From positions 1 through 6,357 of the forward strand of contig JAGHTM010000036.1 in the NCBI GenBank assembly GCA_018065345.1: a DNA stretch of 6,357 bases, written 5' to 3'. Below, piece after piece: positions 1 through 5,641 of this stretch. Made by a program: the position numbers and the translations under genes. Under the pieces are notes generated by a model. It saw only the letters and a program-made list of their open reading frames with translations. It did not search any database and was not told the DNA's origin. Positions within the stretch are counted from its first letter, which is position 1, and each line of letters starts with the position of its first letter. This DNA comes from Candidatus Enterousia merdequi (GTDB lineage Bacteria > Pseudomonadota > Alphaproteobacteria > Rs-D84).

Positions 1-779
1 ATTCTGAATAACAAAAATTTATAGTGTGTTGTTTTTTGCATACAGTGTTGCAAATACGGTGTCAGATTGTATTTCGTTATAAAAGTATTTACGAATTTTT
101 CTGAATATTTGTATTGTTCTTGATGGTTTTCGGTATATGCAGCATTAAGATAAGATTTTTCGTTATACACATAATGATAATATGTCCCCGGAACGGTTAA
201 AACACAATTCGCCATACGCATTGTGTCTGGAATAAATAACATATCTTCAAAAATAAGTCCTTCTGCAAAAATTAAACGATTTTTTTGTAAAAATGATTTC
301 TTAAATAAATATCTCCATACGACGCAATTTGATAAAGCATTTGTTGTAATAAATTTTTCGGTCAAAGATGTAAGTATGTTTTTAGTTTTGTATTCTATTT
401 CATAAAAAGAACCATTTTGCGAAACAACACAGCCTGCAATAATATCTGCAGCGATATTTTTATTGGCCGTTATCATTTTTTCATAATAGTCCAAATCTAT
501 ATAATCGTCACTGTCCATAAAGTGGACGTAATCGCCAGTTGCGTGAGATATACCGTTGTTTCGTGCAGCAGAAACACCGGCATTTTTTTGGTGAATAATT
601 TTTATTCTTTTGTCGTGTTTAGCGAAACTTTTATAAATTTCACAACTGTGGTCTGTGCTGCCGTCATCAACAATAAGTATTTCTAAATTTTCATAAGTTT
701 GGTGAATTACACTGTTTAGACATTGTGGTAAAAATTTTTCTACGTTATATACTGGTATTATAACAGATATTTTTTGCAT
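1..779 (-). CDS. Family 2 glycosyltransferase, GT-A fold (3' end outside window)
   Basis: Transfers a sugar from a nucleotide-sugar donor, probably to a cell-surface glycan or glycolipid; the exact substrate cannot be told. The gene reads without a stop from ATG at 779 through 259 codons to the window edge, so the C-terminus is missing. The protein opens with MQKISVIIPVYNVEKFLPQC, the classic GT2 start. VDDGSTD (37-43) is the nucleotide-binding motif, NAGVSAARNNG (66-76) is typical of the family, and MDSDDYID (88-95) contains the DXD-type metal and sugar-phosphate site. W-R-Y-L-F-K-K and IFEDMLF further on match the acceptor region of GT2 enzymes of the capsule/LPS/teichoic-acid type. A ribosome site AGGGGA lies 6 nt before ATG. 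The gene stands alone on the minus strand, with an intrinsic terminator and a structured leader RNA directly upstream, which suggests control by attenuation. Family call is secure; pathway is unknown. Confidence 0.93.
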   Translation of the reverse strand, partial: MQKISVIIPVYNVEKFLPQCLNSVIHQTYENLEILIVDDGSTDHSCEIYKSFAKHDKRIKIIHQKNAGVSAARNNGISHATGDYVHFMDSDDYIDLDYYEKMITANKNIAADIIAGCVVSQNGSFYEIEYKTKNILTSLTEKFITTNALSNCVVWRYLFKKSFLQKNRLIFAEGLIFEDMLFIPDTMRMANCVLTVPGTYYHYVYNEKSYLNAAYTENHQEQYKYSEKFVNTFITKYNLTPYLQHCMQKTTHYKFLLFR

Positions 780-802
780 CTTTTTCCCCTTTTGTTTTTT
801 AT

Positions 803-835
803 AAAAACGAACCGCCAATCTTAAATGATGGCGGT
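803..835 (-). terminator. Intrinsic terminator in the glycosyltransferase leader
   Basis: Read on the minus strand, ACCGCCA (835-829) pairs with TGGCGGT (817-811) around an 11-nt loop. It is followed by TCG and five T (807-803). The U-run is only on the minus strand; on the plus strand the hairpin is followed by CAGGGTG, so direction is clear. It ends 23 nt before the glycosyltransferase start codon, a position that fits an attenuator rather than the end of an upstream gene, since no gene precedes it on this strand. Its 5' strand overlaps an alternative helix described under the leader. Confidence 0.8.
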
Positions 836-1003
836 CAGGGTGTTCAAAGATCATTTAACAGTATGATTCCATTGGTCTTTAGTAATTTCTTACTTGTTTT
901 ATAACCAACAGCACCCCGACCATAACCGGGGAAGTAAAAGGCAACTATTGTGCCAGTCTGTTAAAAGGGCTTTGAAACCCTGAACCTTATCCTCACAAGG
1001 TTC
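803..1003 (-). promoter_or_regulatory. Structured leader RNA 1, putative cis-regulatory switch upstream of the glycosyltransferase
   Basis: This non-coding minus-strand segment folds by eye as follows, 5' to 3'. A 7-bp hairpin GAACCTT/AAGGTTC spans 1003-982. P1 pairs AGGGT-TTCAAAG (981-970) with CTTTGAA-C-ACCCT (849-837), 12 bp with one bulged C. P2 pairs TTTAACAG (965-958) with CTGTTAAA (861-854). Inside P2 are hairpin 1, GGCA/TGCC with a 7-nt loop (954-940); hairpin 2, CCCCG/CGGGG (931-914); and hairpin 3, TTGGT/ACCAA (908-872), topped by AGTAA-GAAA-TTACT. The terminator at 835-803 ends it. GGTCGGGGTG (921-912), which includes the 3' strand of hairpin 2, can also pair with CACCCTGACC (842-833): 10 bp with one G-U. 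That helix would break both outer P1 and the terminator. The same plan recurs at 5441-5617. Structure is inferred by hand; a ligand or trans-acting partner is unknown. A stand-alone small RNA is the main alternative. Confidence 0.75.
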
Positions 1004-1009
1004 AATAAC

Positions 1010-1038
1010 AATATACATATATTTTTAATACTTTGCAA
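1010..1038 (-). promoter_or_regulatory. Sigma70-type promoter of leader RNA 1 / glycosyltransferase
   Basis: On the minus strand, -35 TTGCAA (1038-1033) and -10 TATATT (1015-1010) are separated by 17 nt. The predicted start is near 1003, exactly where the first leader hairpin begins. This agreement between promoter and RNA 5' end supports both calls. Start sites have not been mapped. Confidence 0.65.
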
Positions 1039-1052
1039 TTTATAAATTTGTA

Positions 1053-1082
1053 TTGACCAAAATGTAGTATTTTTACTATTAT
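1053..1082 (+). promoter_or_regulatory. Sigma70-type promoter of the carboxypeptidase-recR-rsmA-kef operon
   Basis: TTGACC (1053-1058) is a good -35. The -10 may be TATTAT (1077-1082, 18-nt spacer) or TACTAT (1074-1079, 15-nt spacer). Transcription would start around 1086-1090, only a few bases before the ATG at 1092, and no purine-rich ribosome site is visible there. The first gene may therefore be translated from a leaderless or near-leaderless message. The -35 box lies 14 bp from that of the divergent minus-strand promoter, so the two promoters are back to back. Confidence 0.5.
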
Positions 1083-1091
1083 TCGTTTGTT

Positions 1092-2204
1092 ATGAAGAGA
1101 GTTTTATATTTTATTTTGTCTTTGACTTTGTTTTGTGGTTTTGTGAATGCTGCAGAATATAAGGCTGTATTGGTTGCAGATATTGATTCTGGTCGTGTTT
1201 TATACCAAGAAAATGCGAATGATTCAAATTATCCTGCATCATTAACAAAAATAATGACACTGTATTTAACTTTTGATGCGCTGGAACACAACAGATTGCA
1301 TTTGGATGATTATTTGATTGTGTCTAATTATGCTGCAAATGCACAACCTGTGAAGTTGGGTCTGCCAGCAGGAAGCAAAATTACAGTAGAAGATGCAATT
1401 AAGGCTGTGGCTGTACATTCTGCGAATGATGTTGCGCGTGTGTTGGCTGAAAATTTACAAGGTGGCAAAGAAGGCAATTTTGCAAATTTGATGACCCGGG
1501 TTGCAAATGAAATTGGTTTGCAACATACTAATTTTGAAAATTCTTCTGGACTTCCAAATGATGATCATATGTCAACTGCACGTGATATTGCATTGCTTTC
1601 AATGGCTGTGTATAAACATTTTCCGCAATATTGGAAATATTTTGGAATTAAATCTTGGACTTATGATGGTAAAACATATACAAACGGTAATAGATTGTTG
1701 GGTTCATATCCTGGGTGTGACGGTATGAAAACAGGTTATACAAATAAATCAAAATATTCGTTGGTTGCAACTGCAAAACGTGATGGTCAACATTTAATAG
1801 CTGTTGTTTTAGGTGCAGAAAACAAAGATGTTCGTGCAAGTGTTGCTACAAAAATGTTAAATCTTGGGTTTAATAAAACTGGTGCGAATAATGTTTATTC
1901 AGAAACAAAATCTGCACCGATAAAACAAAATAATCCTGTTGCTAAATATGCAGCGCCAACACCAAGTCAAAAACAATATTATGCTTCTGGTAATTCTGGT
2001 GTTCAATTTGGTGCTTTTTCTTCGTATGATACCGCAAAGAAACACGCATCAAAGGTTAAATCTATTATTGGTATGAATATTGATGTTGAACAAAATAATT
2101 CTGGTTTGTATCGTGTTCGTGTTTCGGGATTGTCTGAAAGTGCTGCACAAAACGCGAAAGATATTGCACTTGCAAATGGTATAGATTGTTATATCTTTCA
2201 TTAA
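1092..2204 (+). CDS. D-alanyl-D-alanine carboxypeptidase (PBP5/6-type, S11) with C-terminal SPOR domain
   Basis: A periplasmic low-molecular-mass penicillin-binding protein that removes the terminal D-Ala from peptidoglycan pentapeptides and so limits cross-linking. Residues 1-20 are a signal peptide (MKR, hydrophobic core, V-N-A before A21). The three active-site motifs are present and correctly spaced: SLTK (S50 nucleophile, K53), SAN (110-112) and KTG (213-215). A low-complexity linker rich in Asn, Pro and Gln (about 270-300) joins the catalytic domain to a SPOR domain (about 303-370, starting GVQFGAF), which binds denuded glycan strands at the septum. Carboxypeptidases with a SPOR tail are common in alphaproteobacteria, and 370 aa fits. 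The E. coli dacA-type PBP5 has a membrane amphipathic helix instead of SPOR, so I give no symbol. It is first in the operon; recR starts 10 bases after the stop. No ribosome site is evident upstream of the ATG. Confidence 0.95.
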   Translation: MKRVLYFILSLTLFCGFVNAAEYKAVLVADIDSGRVLYQENANDSNYPASLTKIMTLYLTFDALEHNRLHLDDYLIVSNYAANAQPVKLGLPAGSKITVEDAIKAVAVHSANDVARVLAENLQGGKEGNFANLMTRVANEIGLQHTNFENSSGLPNDDHMSTARDIALLSMAVYKHFPQYWKYFGIKSWTYDGKTYTNGNRLLGSYPGCDGMKTGYTNKSKYSLVATAKRDGQHLIAVVLGAENKDVRASVATKMLNLGFNKTGANNVYSETKSAPIKQNNPVAKYAAPTPSQKQYYASGNSGVQFGAFSSYDTAKKHASKVKSIIGMNIDVEQNNSGLYRVRVSGLSESAAQNAKDIALANGIDCYIFH

Positions 2205-2213
2205 AGAAAAATT

Positions 2214-2804
2214 ATGAATATAAAAATAGAAAAACTTATTAAACAATTTGCGAAATTACCACGTGTTGGCAATCGTGCTGCATCACGCATAGTTATTTCG
2301 TTGCTTCAAGATAAAACAGGTCGTGCGATGAATCTGGCAAATGCTTTGATGGACGCTGCGACTAATATTCATCCTTGTTCCGTATGTGGTATGTTGACTG
2401 ATAATAATATGTGTGAATTTTGTTCTGATATATCGCGTAAAAATGGTCAATTGTGTGTTGTTCGTGATATGTCTGATGTTTTAGTTTTGGAAAAATCTGG
2501 TGTGTTTTTTGGAAGATATCATGTATTAGGTGGTAATCTTTCTGGGGTTGATGGAATTACGCCTGATGATTTGAATATTGTAAATATTTCATTACGTATT
2601 AAACAAGAAGATATCAAAGAGATAATATTTGCTTTGCCAAATACAGTAGAAGGTAAAACAACACAACAATATATTATGTCTTCTATTGGTGATACAGATG
2701 TTTCTTTTTCTGAATTGGCATCCGGTGTTCCTTTGGGTGGTGATTTAGATTACATAGACGATGGGACTTTGACTTTGGCATTCGGGGGGCGTAAAAAATT
2801 ATGA
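2214..2804 (+). CDS. recR: Recombination mediator protein RecR
   Basis: RecR works with RecO and RecF to load RecA onto SSB-coated single-stranded DNA during gap repair. The 196-aa length is normal. In order: a helix-hairpin-helix (LPRVGNRAASRIV, 15-27), a four-cysteine zinc finger (C55, C58, C67, C70), a TOPRIM domain (about 80-170, with GRYHVLGGNLS and NTVEG) and the conserved C-terminal SGVPLGGDLDYIDDGTL segment. The first TOPRIM strand reads CVVRDMSDV, with Arg84 where RecR proteins usually have Glu (E. coli has VVES); Asp88 is kept. The ribosome site is weak (AAAGAAA, 10-nt gap after the preceding stop). The stop overlaps the next start as ATGA, indicating translational coupling to rsmA. 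In many bacteria recR sits beside dnaX and ybaB; here it is between a carboxypeptidase gene and rsmA. Confidence 0.96.
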   Translation: MNIKIEKLIKQFAKLPRVGNRAASRIVISLLQDKTGRAMNLANALMDAATNIHPCSVCGMLTDNNMCEFCSDISRKNGQLCVVRDMSDVLVLEKSGVFFGRYHVLGGNLSGVDGITPDDLNIVNISLRIKQEDIKEIIFALPNTVEGKTTQQYIMSSIGDTDVSFSELASGVPLGGDLDYIDDGTLTLAFGGRKKL

Positions 2805-3634
2805 CGGATAAAATTGCAAATTTGCCTCCTGTGTCAGAAATGATGCGTGAAAGTGGTCTGGAACCTAAAAAACAATTTGGGCAAAACTTTTTATTTGATT
2901 TGAATTTGACTGGTCGTATTGCACGAAGTATTCCAGACATTGAAAAAACAACTGTTTTAGAAGTTGGGCCTGGGCCTGGTGGTTTAACTCGTGCTATTTT
3001 GATGGCTGGTGCAAAACAAGTTATTGCTGTGGAAAAAGATAAAACAACATCACCAATTTTAACAAAAATAATAGATGCTTCGGACGGTAGATTAAATGTG
3101 ATTTTTGGTGATGCTTTGAAAGTAGATTTGTCTGATTTGGATAAATCTGGATACAGTGTTTGTTCAAATTTGCCATATAATGTTGGAACAGAATTATTGA
3201 TTGGCTGGTTACATAAAATAGCAAATGGTGCAAATATAAAATCTTTGACTTTGATGTTCCAAAAAGAAGTTGCACAACGTATCGTTGCAAATGTCAAAGA
3301 TGACCAATATGGAAGATTATCTGTGTTGTGTAATTTGATTGCAGATACGAAAATTTTATTTGATGTTCCAAATACTGCATTTGTTCCACGACCAAAAGTT
3401 CAATCTGCAGTTGTGCAAATAATTCCAAATAAAAATAAAATATCAAAAATTCAAGATATAAATGTTTTAGAAAAATTGACTGCTAGATTATTTGGACAAA
3501 GACGTAAAATGATACGTGGAATTATAAAAACAGATTGGAATAAATATGGTTTGTCAGGAACAGAACGTGCCGAAGAAATAACACCAGAATTATTTATAAA
3601 AATAGCAAGCAATATAGATAAAAATTTGTTATAA
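2801..3634 (+). CDS. rsmA: 16S rRNA (adenine(1518)-N6/adenine(1519)-N6)-dimethyltransferase RsmA (KsgA)
   Basis: Uses S-adenosylmethionine to dimethylate two adjacent adenines in the helix 45 loop of 16S rRNA, a late checkpoint of 30S assembly. The 277-aa protein has KKQFGQNFL (23-31, the usual N-terminal motif), the SAM-binding motif I LEVGPGPGGLT (53-63), the acidic VEKD (77-80), GDAL (103-106) and the catalytic motif IV NLPYN (123-127). These are followed by LMFQKEVAQRI, YGRLSV and FVPRPKVQSAVV. The C-terminal LFGQRRKMIRG is the typical rRNA-contact segment. All key residues are in place and the length matches the family. The start ATG overlaps the recR stop by 4 nt. The next gene begins 24 bases after its stop. 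A housekeeping gene with no sign of damage. Confidence 0.97.
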   Translation: MTDKIANLPPVSEMMRESGLEPKKQFGQNFLFDLNLTGRIARSIPDIEKTTVLEVGPGPGGLTRAILMAGAKQVIAVEKDKTTSPILTKIIDASDGRLNVIFGDALKVDLSDLDKSGYSVCSNLPYNVGTELLIGWLHKIANGANIKSLTLMFQKEVAQRIVANVKDDQYGRLSVLCNLIADTKILFDVPNTAFVPRPKVQSAVVQIIPNKNKISKIQDINVLEKLTARLFGQRRKMIRGIIKTDWNKYGLSGTERAEEITPELFIKIASNIDKNLL

Positions 3635-3658
3635 TATATTAAAAATGGAGAGAGAAAA

Positions 3659-5362
3659 ATGTCAACAGCAACACTTATATTTTTTGCAATAGCGTTTGTC
3701 GCAGTATTTTTTATGCGACTTTTCAAAATGGGGACTTTGTTAGCGTTTTTGTTGACTGGTATTTTAGCAGGACAACACGTGTTTGGTTTGTTTGAATTGT
3801 CTGGAACTTGGAATTTCCTTGGTGATTTAGGTATTATGTTTTTATGGTTTAATATCGGATTACAAATCAATATGCAAAGATTGTGGCAATTAAGACGCAC
3901 TATATTTGGTCTTGGTGCTTCACAAGTTTTAATGGTTGCGGTTATGTTGTTTCCAATCTTGGTTGGTGTCACATCTTGGACATTACTTGGAACAATAATG
4001 ATGTCTTTGATATTGGCTATGTCCAGTACATCTGAAGATTTACAGATTTTAATGGACAGAAATCAATTACAAACAAATATGGGGCGCCAATCTTTTTCAA
4101 TTTTATTATTCCAAGATTTATTGTCGATTCCATTACTTGCTATGTTGCCGATTATGACTGGAAAATCTATAAATTTAGGTGCTTCGGCGATTGATATTTT
4201 GGTAATGTCTGTTGGTTTGGTACTTGGTGTTATAATTGTTTCTAAATTTATTATAAACCCATTGATGCGTGTTGTTGCAAAAGTAAAATCTCAAGAGGCT
4301 TTTGTTTTAGCAATTATGGTAAATATTGCAGTATGGGCTGTAATTTTAAGTTTGATGGGATTACCAGCAGCACTTGGTGCGTTTTTGGCTGGTATGTTGA
4401 TGTCGGAAACAGTGTACAGACATCAAGTAAATGCATCTGTAGAACCATACGCAACATTGTTCTTGGCGTTCTTTTTTATTGTTTTAGGTATGGGAATAAA
4501 TTTGCCATTTTTGAAAGAACATCTTGGAATGGTTTTAATTGGAACGGCTGGTTTAATCATAATAAAATTTGTCGCGCTTTATATCGTTGCGCGTGTTCGT
4601 CATGTTAGTGGTCGCGAAGCATCATTAATGTCTTTGATTCTTGCCCAAGGTGGTGAATTTGGTTTGTTGATTTTACAGACTATGAAAACAAATGGAATTA
4701 CGGCTGTTCCACAAGAACACCAAGATATTTTAACTGCTGTTATAATTGTTTCTATTATGATGACACCGATATTATTATTGGTATATGATTTGTTGTTAAA
4801 ATCAGGAAAGATATTTAATGGAACAAAAGATAAAAAATTATCAGAACAAGTCCAAGAAGTTGTTCCAGAAGTTGTTATTTGTGGTTTTGGTCGAATGGGA
4901 CAAATTATTGCACAAATGTTAGATAGTGAACATATATCGTATGTTGCCATAGATTCAAATGTTGATAATGTTGTTATTGCTCGTGAAGCGGGTTATAACG
5001 TGATTTATGGAGAATCAAGAAAACAGGCAATATTGTTGGCTTCGGGACTTAAACCACGTAAGACACGTGCAGTAGTAATTGCTTTGAATGATGAAGTTGC
5101 GGCACGTGATATAGTATATACTGTAAAATCTATTGCGCCACGTATAAAAATATTTGTTCGTGCGCATAATTTGAAATCTTCACATGAATTGCTGTCGATT
5201 GGTGCAAAATCTGCAATACCAGAAATCATAGAATCATCATTTATTGTTGGTTCTGATATGATGCAAAGTTTAGGTGTGTCAAAAACAAAATTAGATTCTT
5301 TGATAGAATATTTACGAAGTGATGGTTATAAAAATGTTAAAAAACCACTTGATGTAAAATAA
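3659..5362 (+). CDS. Kef-type cation:proton antiporter (CPA2) with RCK/TrkA-N domain
   Basis: An inner-membrane antiporter expected to exchange K+ (or Na+) for H+, used in pH and electrophile-stress homeostasis. Residues 1 to about 380 form a hydrophobic CPA2 domain of roughly 12 membrane segments with typical signatures: FNIGLQ, STSEDLQIL, ILLFQDLLSIPLL, LGAFLAGMLMSE, FFIVLGMGINL and LAQGGEFGLLIL. After a charged linker, residues about 403-520 form an RCK nucleotide-binding domain with VVICGFGRMG (405-414, GxGxxG), an acidic AIDSN strand end and YGESRKQAIL. The 567-aa length is close to KefB/KefC (about 600), but whether glutathione gates this protein cannot be judged, so no kefB or kefC symbol is given. 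A clear ribosome site GGAGAG lies 6 nt before ATG, stronger than those of recR or the carboxypeptidase. It is the last gene of the operon, followed by a terminator 5 bases after the stop. Confidence 0.92.
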   Translation: MSTATLIFFAIAFVAVFFMRLFKMGTLLAFLLTGILAGQHVFGLFELSGTWNFLGDLGIMFLWFNIGLQINMQRLWQLRRTIFGLGASQVLMVAVMLFPILVGVTSWTLLGTIMMSLILAMSSTSEDLQILMDRNQLQTNMGRQSFSILLFQDLLSIPLLAMLPIMTGKSINLGASAIDILVMSVGLVLGVIIVSKFIINPLMRVVAKVKSQEAFVLAIMVNIAVWAVILSLMGLPAALGAFLAGMLMSETVYRHQVNASVEPYATLFLAFFFIVLGMGINLPFLKEHLGMVLIGTAGLIIIKFVALYIVARVRHVSGREASLMSLILAQGGEFGLLILQTMKTNGITAVPQEHQDILTAVIIVSIMMTPILLLVYDLLLKSGKIFNGTKDKKLSEQVQEVVPEVVICGFGRMGQIIAQMLDSEHISYVAIDSNVDNVVIAREAGYNVIYGESRKQAILLASGLKPRKTRAVVIALNDEVAARDIVYTVKSIAPRIKIFVRAHNLKSSHELLSIGAKSAIPEIIESSFIVGSDMMQSLGVSKTKLDSLIEYLRSDGYKNVKKPLDVK

Positions 5363-5367
5363 AAAAT

Positions 5368-5390
5368 ACCGACCATCTGGTCGGTTTTTT
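5368..5390 (+). terminator. Intrinsic terminator of the operon
   Basis: ACCGACC pairs with GGTCGGT around an ATCT loop, followed by six T (5385-5390). The hairpin is 7 bp, compact and GC-rich, and starts 5 bases after the antiporter stop codon. It isolates the operon from the leader RNA and gene downstream. Confidence 0.93.
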
Positions 5391-5404
5391 GTTTATATTT
5401 TATT

Positions 5405-5432
5405 TTGTTTAATATGAATTTTATGATACAAT
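5405..5432 (+). promoter_or_regulatory. Sigma70-type promoter of leader RNA 2 / secreted protein
   Basis: -35 TTGTTT (5405-5410) and -10 TACAAT (5427-5432) are separated by 16 nt. The expected start is near 5439-5441, at the first base of the 5' leader hairpin, the same relation between promoter and hairpin as in leader 1. The region is AT-rich, so other -10 choices such as TATGAT (5422-5427) are possible. Confidence 0.6.
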
Positions 5433-5440
5433 GTATACGT

Positions 5441-5617
5441 CAGCAAGAGTTTTGCTGATGGGGTGTAGTAACCCGATTAAACAGCGTCATAAGCAGACGA
5501 AAAATGCCTCCAACGTATTATTGGTTGGAGGGTCGTGAATATCAAATAAGCGACACATTTCCTGTTTAAAATGTTACTAACCTCCAACCGCCTGATTTTT
5601 ACCAAGTGCGGTTTTTT
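5441..5617 (+). promoter_or_regulatory. Structured leader RNA 2, putative cis-regulatory switch upstream of the secreted protein
   Basis: It folds by eye in the same plan as the minus-strand element at 1003-803. A 5' hairpin CAGCAA/TTGCTG spans 5441-5457. P1 pairs GGGGT-g-TAGTAAC (5460-5472) with GTTACTA-ACCTC (5573-5584): 12 bp with one bulge and one G-U. P2 pairs TTAAACAG (5477-5484) with CTGTTTAA (5562-5569). Inside P2 lie hairpin 1, CGTC/GACG with a 7-nt loop (5485-5499); hairpin 2, CCTCCAAC/GTTGGAGG (5507-5531); and hairpin 3, GTCG/CGAC (5532-5554), which lacks the extra inner helix of leader 1. A terminator closes the element. GGTTGGAGG (5523-5531) is also a perfect 9-bp match to CCTCCAACC (5581-5589), which covers the outer P1 strand and the start of the terminator stem. 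Two exclusive folds, one terminating and one antiterminating, are thus possible. Known riboswitch motifs (TPP, cobalamin, SAM, FMN, glycine) are not apparent. Confidence 0.77.
5586..5617 (+). terminator. Intrinsic terminator in leader RNA 2
   Basis: AACCGC (5586-5591) pairs with GCGGTT (5608-5613) around a 16-nt loop, and the 3' arm runs into six T (5612-5617). The stem is only 6 bp with a large loop, so it looks moderate in strength and would be easy to override. It ends 24 nt before the start codon of the downstream gene, with the ribosome site in between, consistent with attenuation. Its 5' strand is shared with the alternative helix. Confidence 0.72.
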
Positions 5618-5641
5618 GTTTGCTAAAAAGGAAGGGAGATT

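Noticed and set aside
223..686. Two plus-strand ORFs of 60 and 89 codons
   Set aside because: They lie antisense to the glycosyltransferase, whose GT2 motifs read cleanly on the minus strand; they show no recognisable domain.
801..1003. Leader 1 as 6S RNA, SRP RNA, RNase P RNA or tmRNA
   Set aside because: The SRP GGAAGGAAGC-type core, the RNase P GAGGAAAGTCC motif and the tmRNA tRNA-like ends are absent. The multi-hairpin junction and the terminator close to a start codon do not fit 6S RNA.
2683..3297. A 204-codon minus-strand ORF
   Set aside because: It is antisense to recR and rsmA, both of which have complete family motifs; its sequence looks like a mirror of those codons.
3451..3972. 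A 173-codon minus-strand ORF across the rsmA-antiporter junction
   Set aside because: It is antisense to two well-supported genes and has no promoter, ribosome site or domain that I can see.
5504..5569. A 21-codon ORF (ATG to TAA) inside leader 2 that could be an attenuator leader peptide
   Set aside because: No ribosome site precedes it, it has no run of regulatory codons, and leader 1 has no ATG-started counterpart with a similar peptide. The paired-strand conservation explains the segment better.
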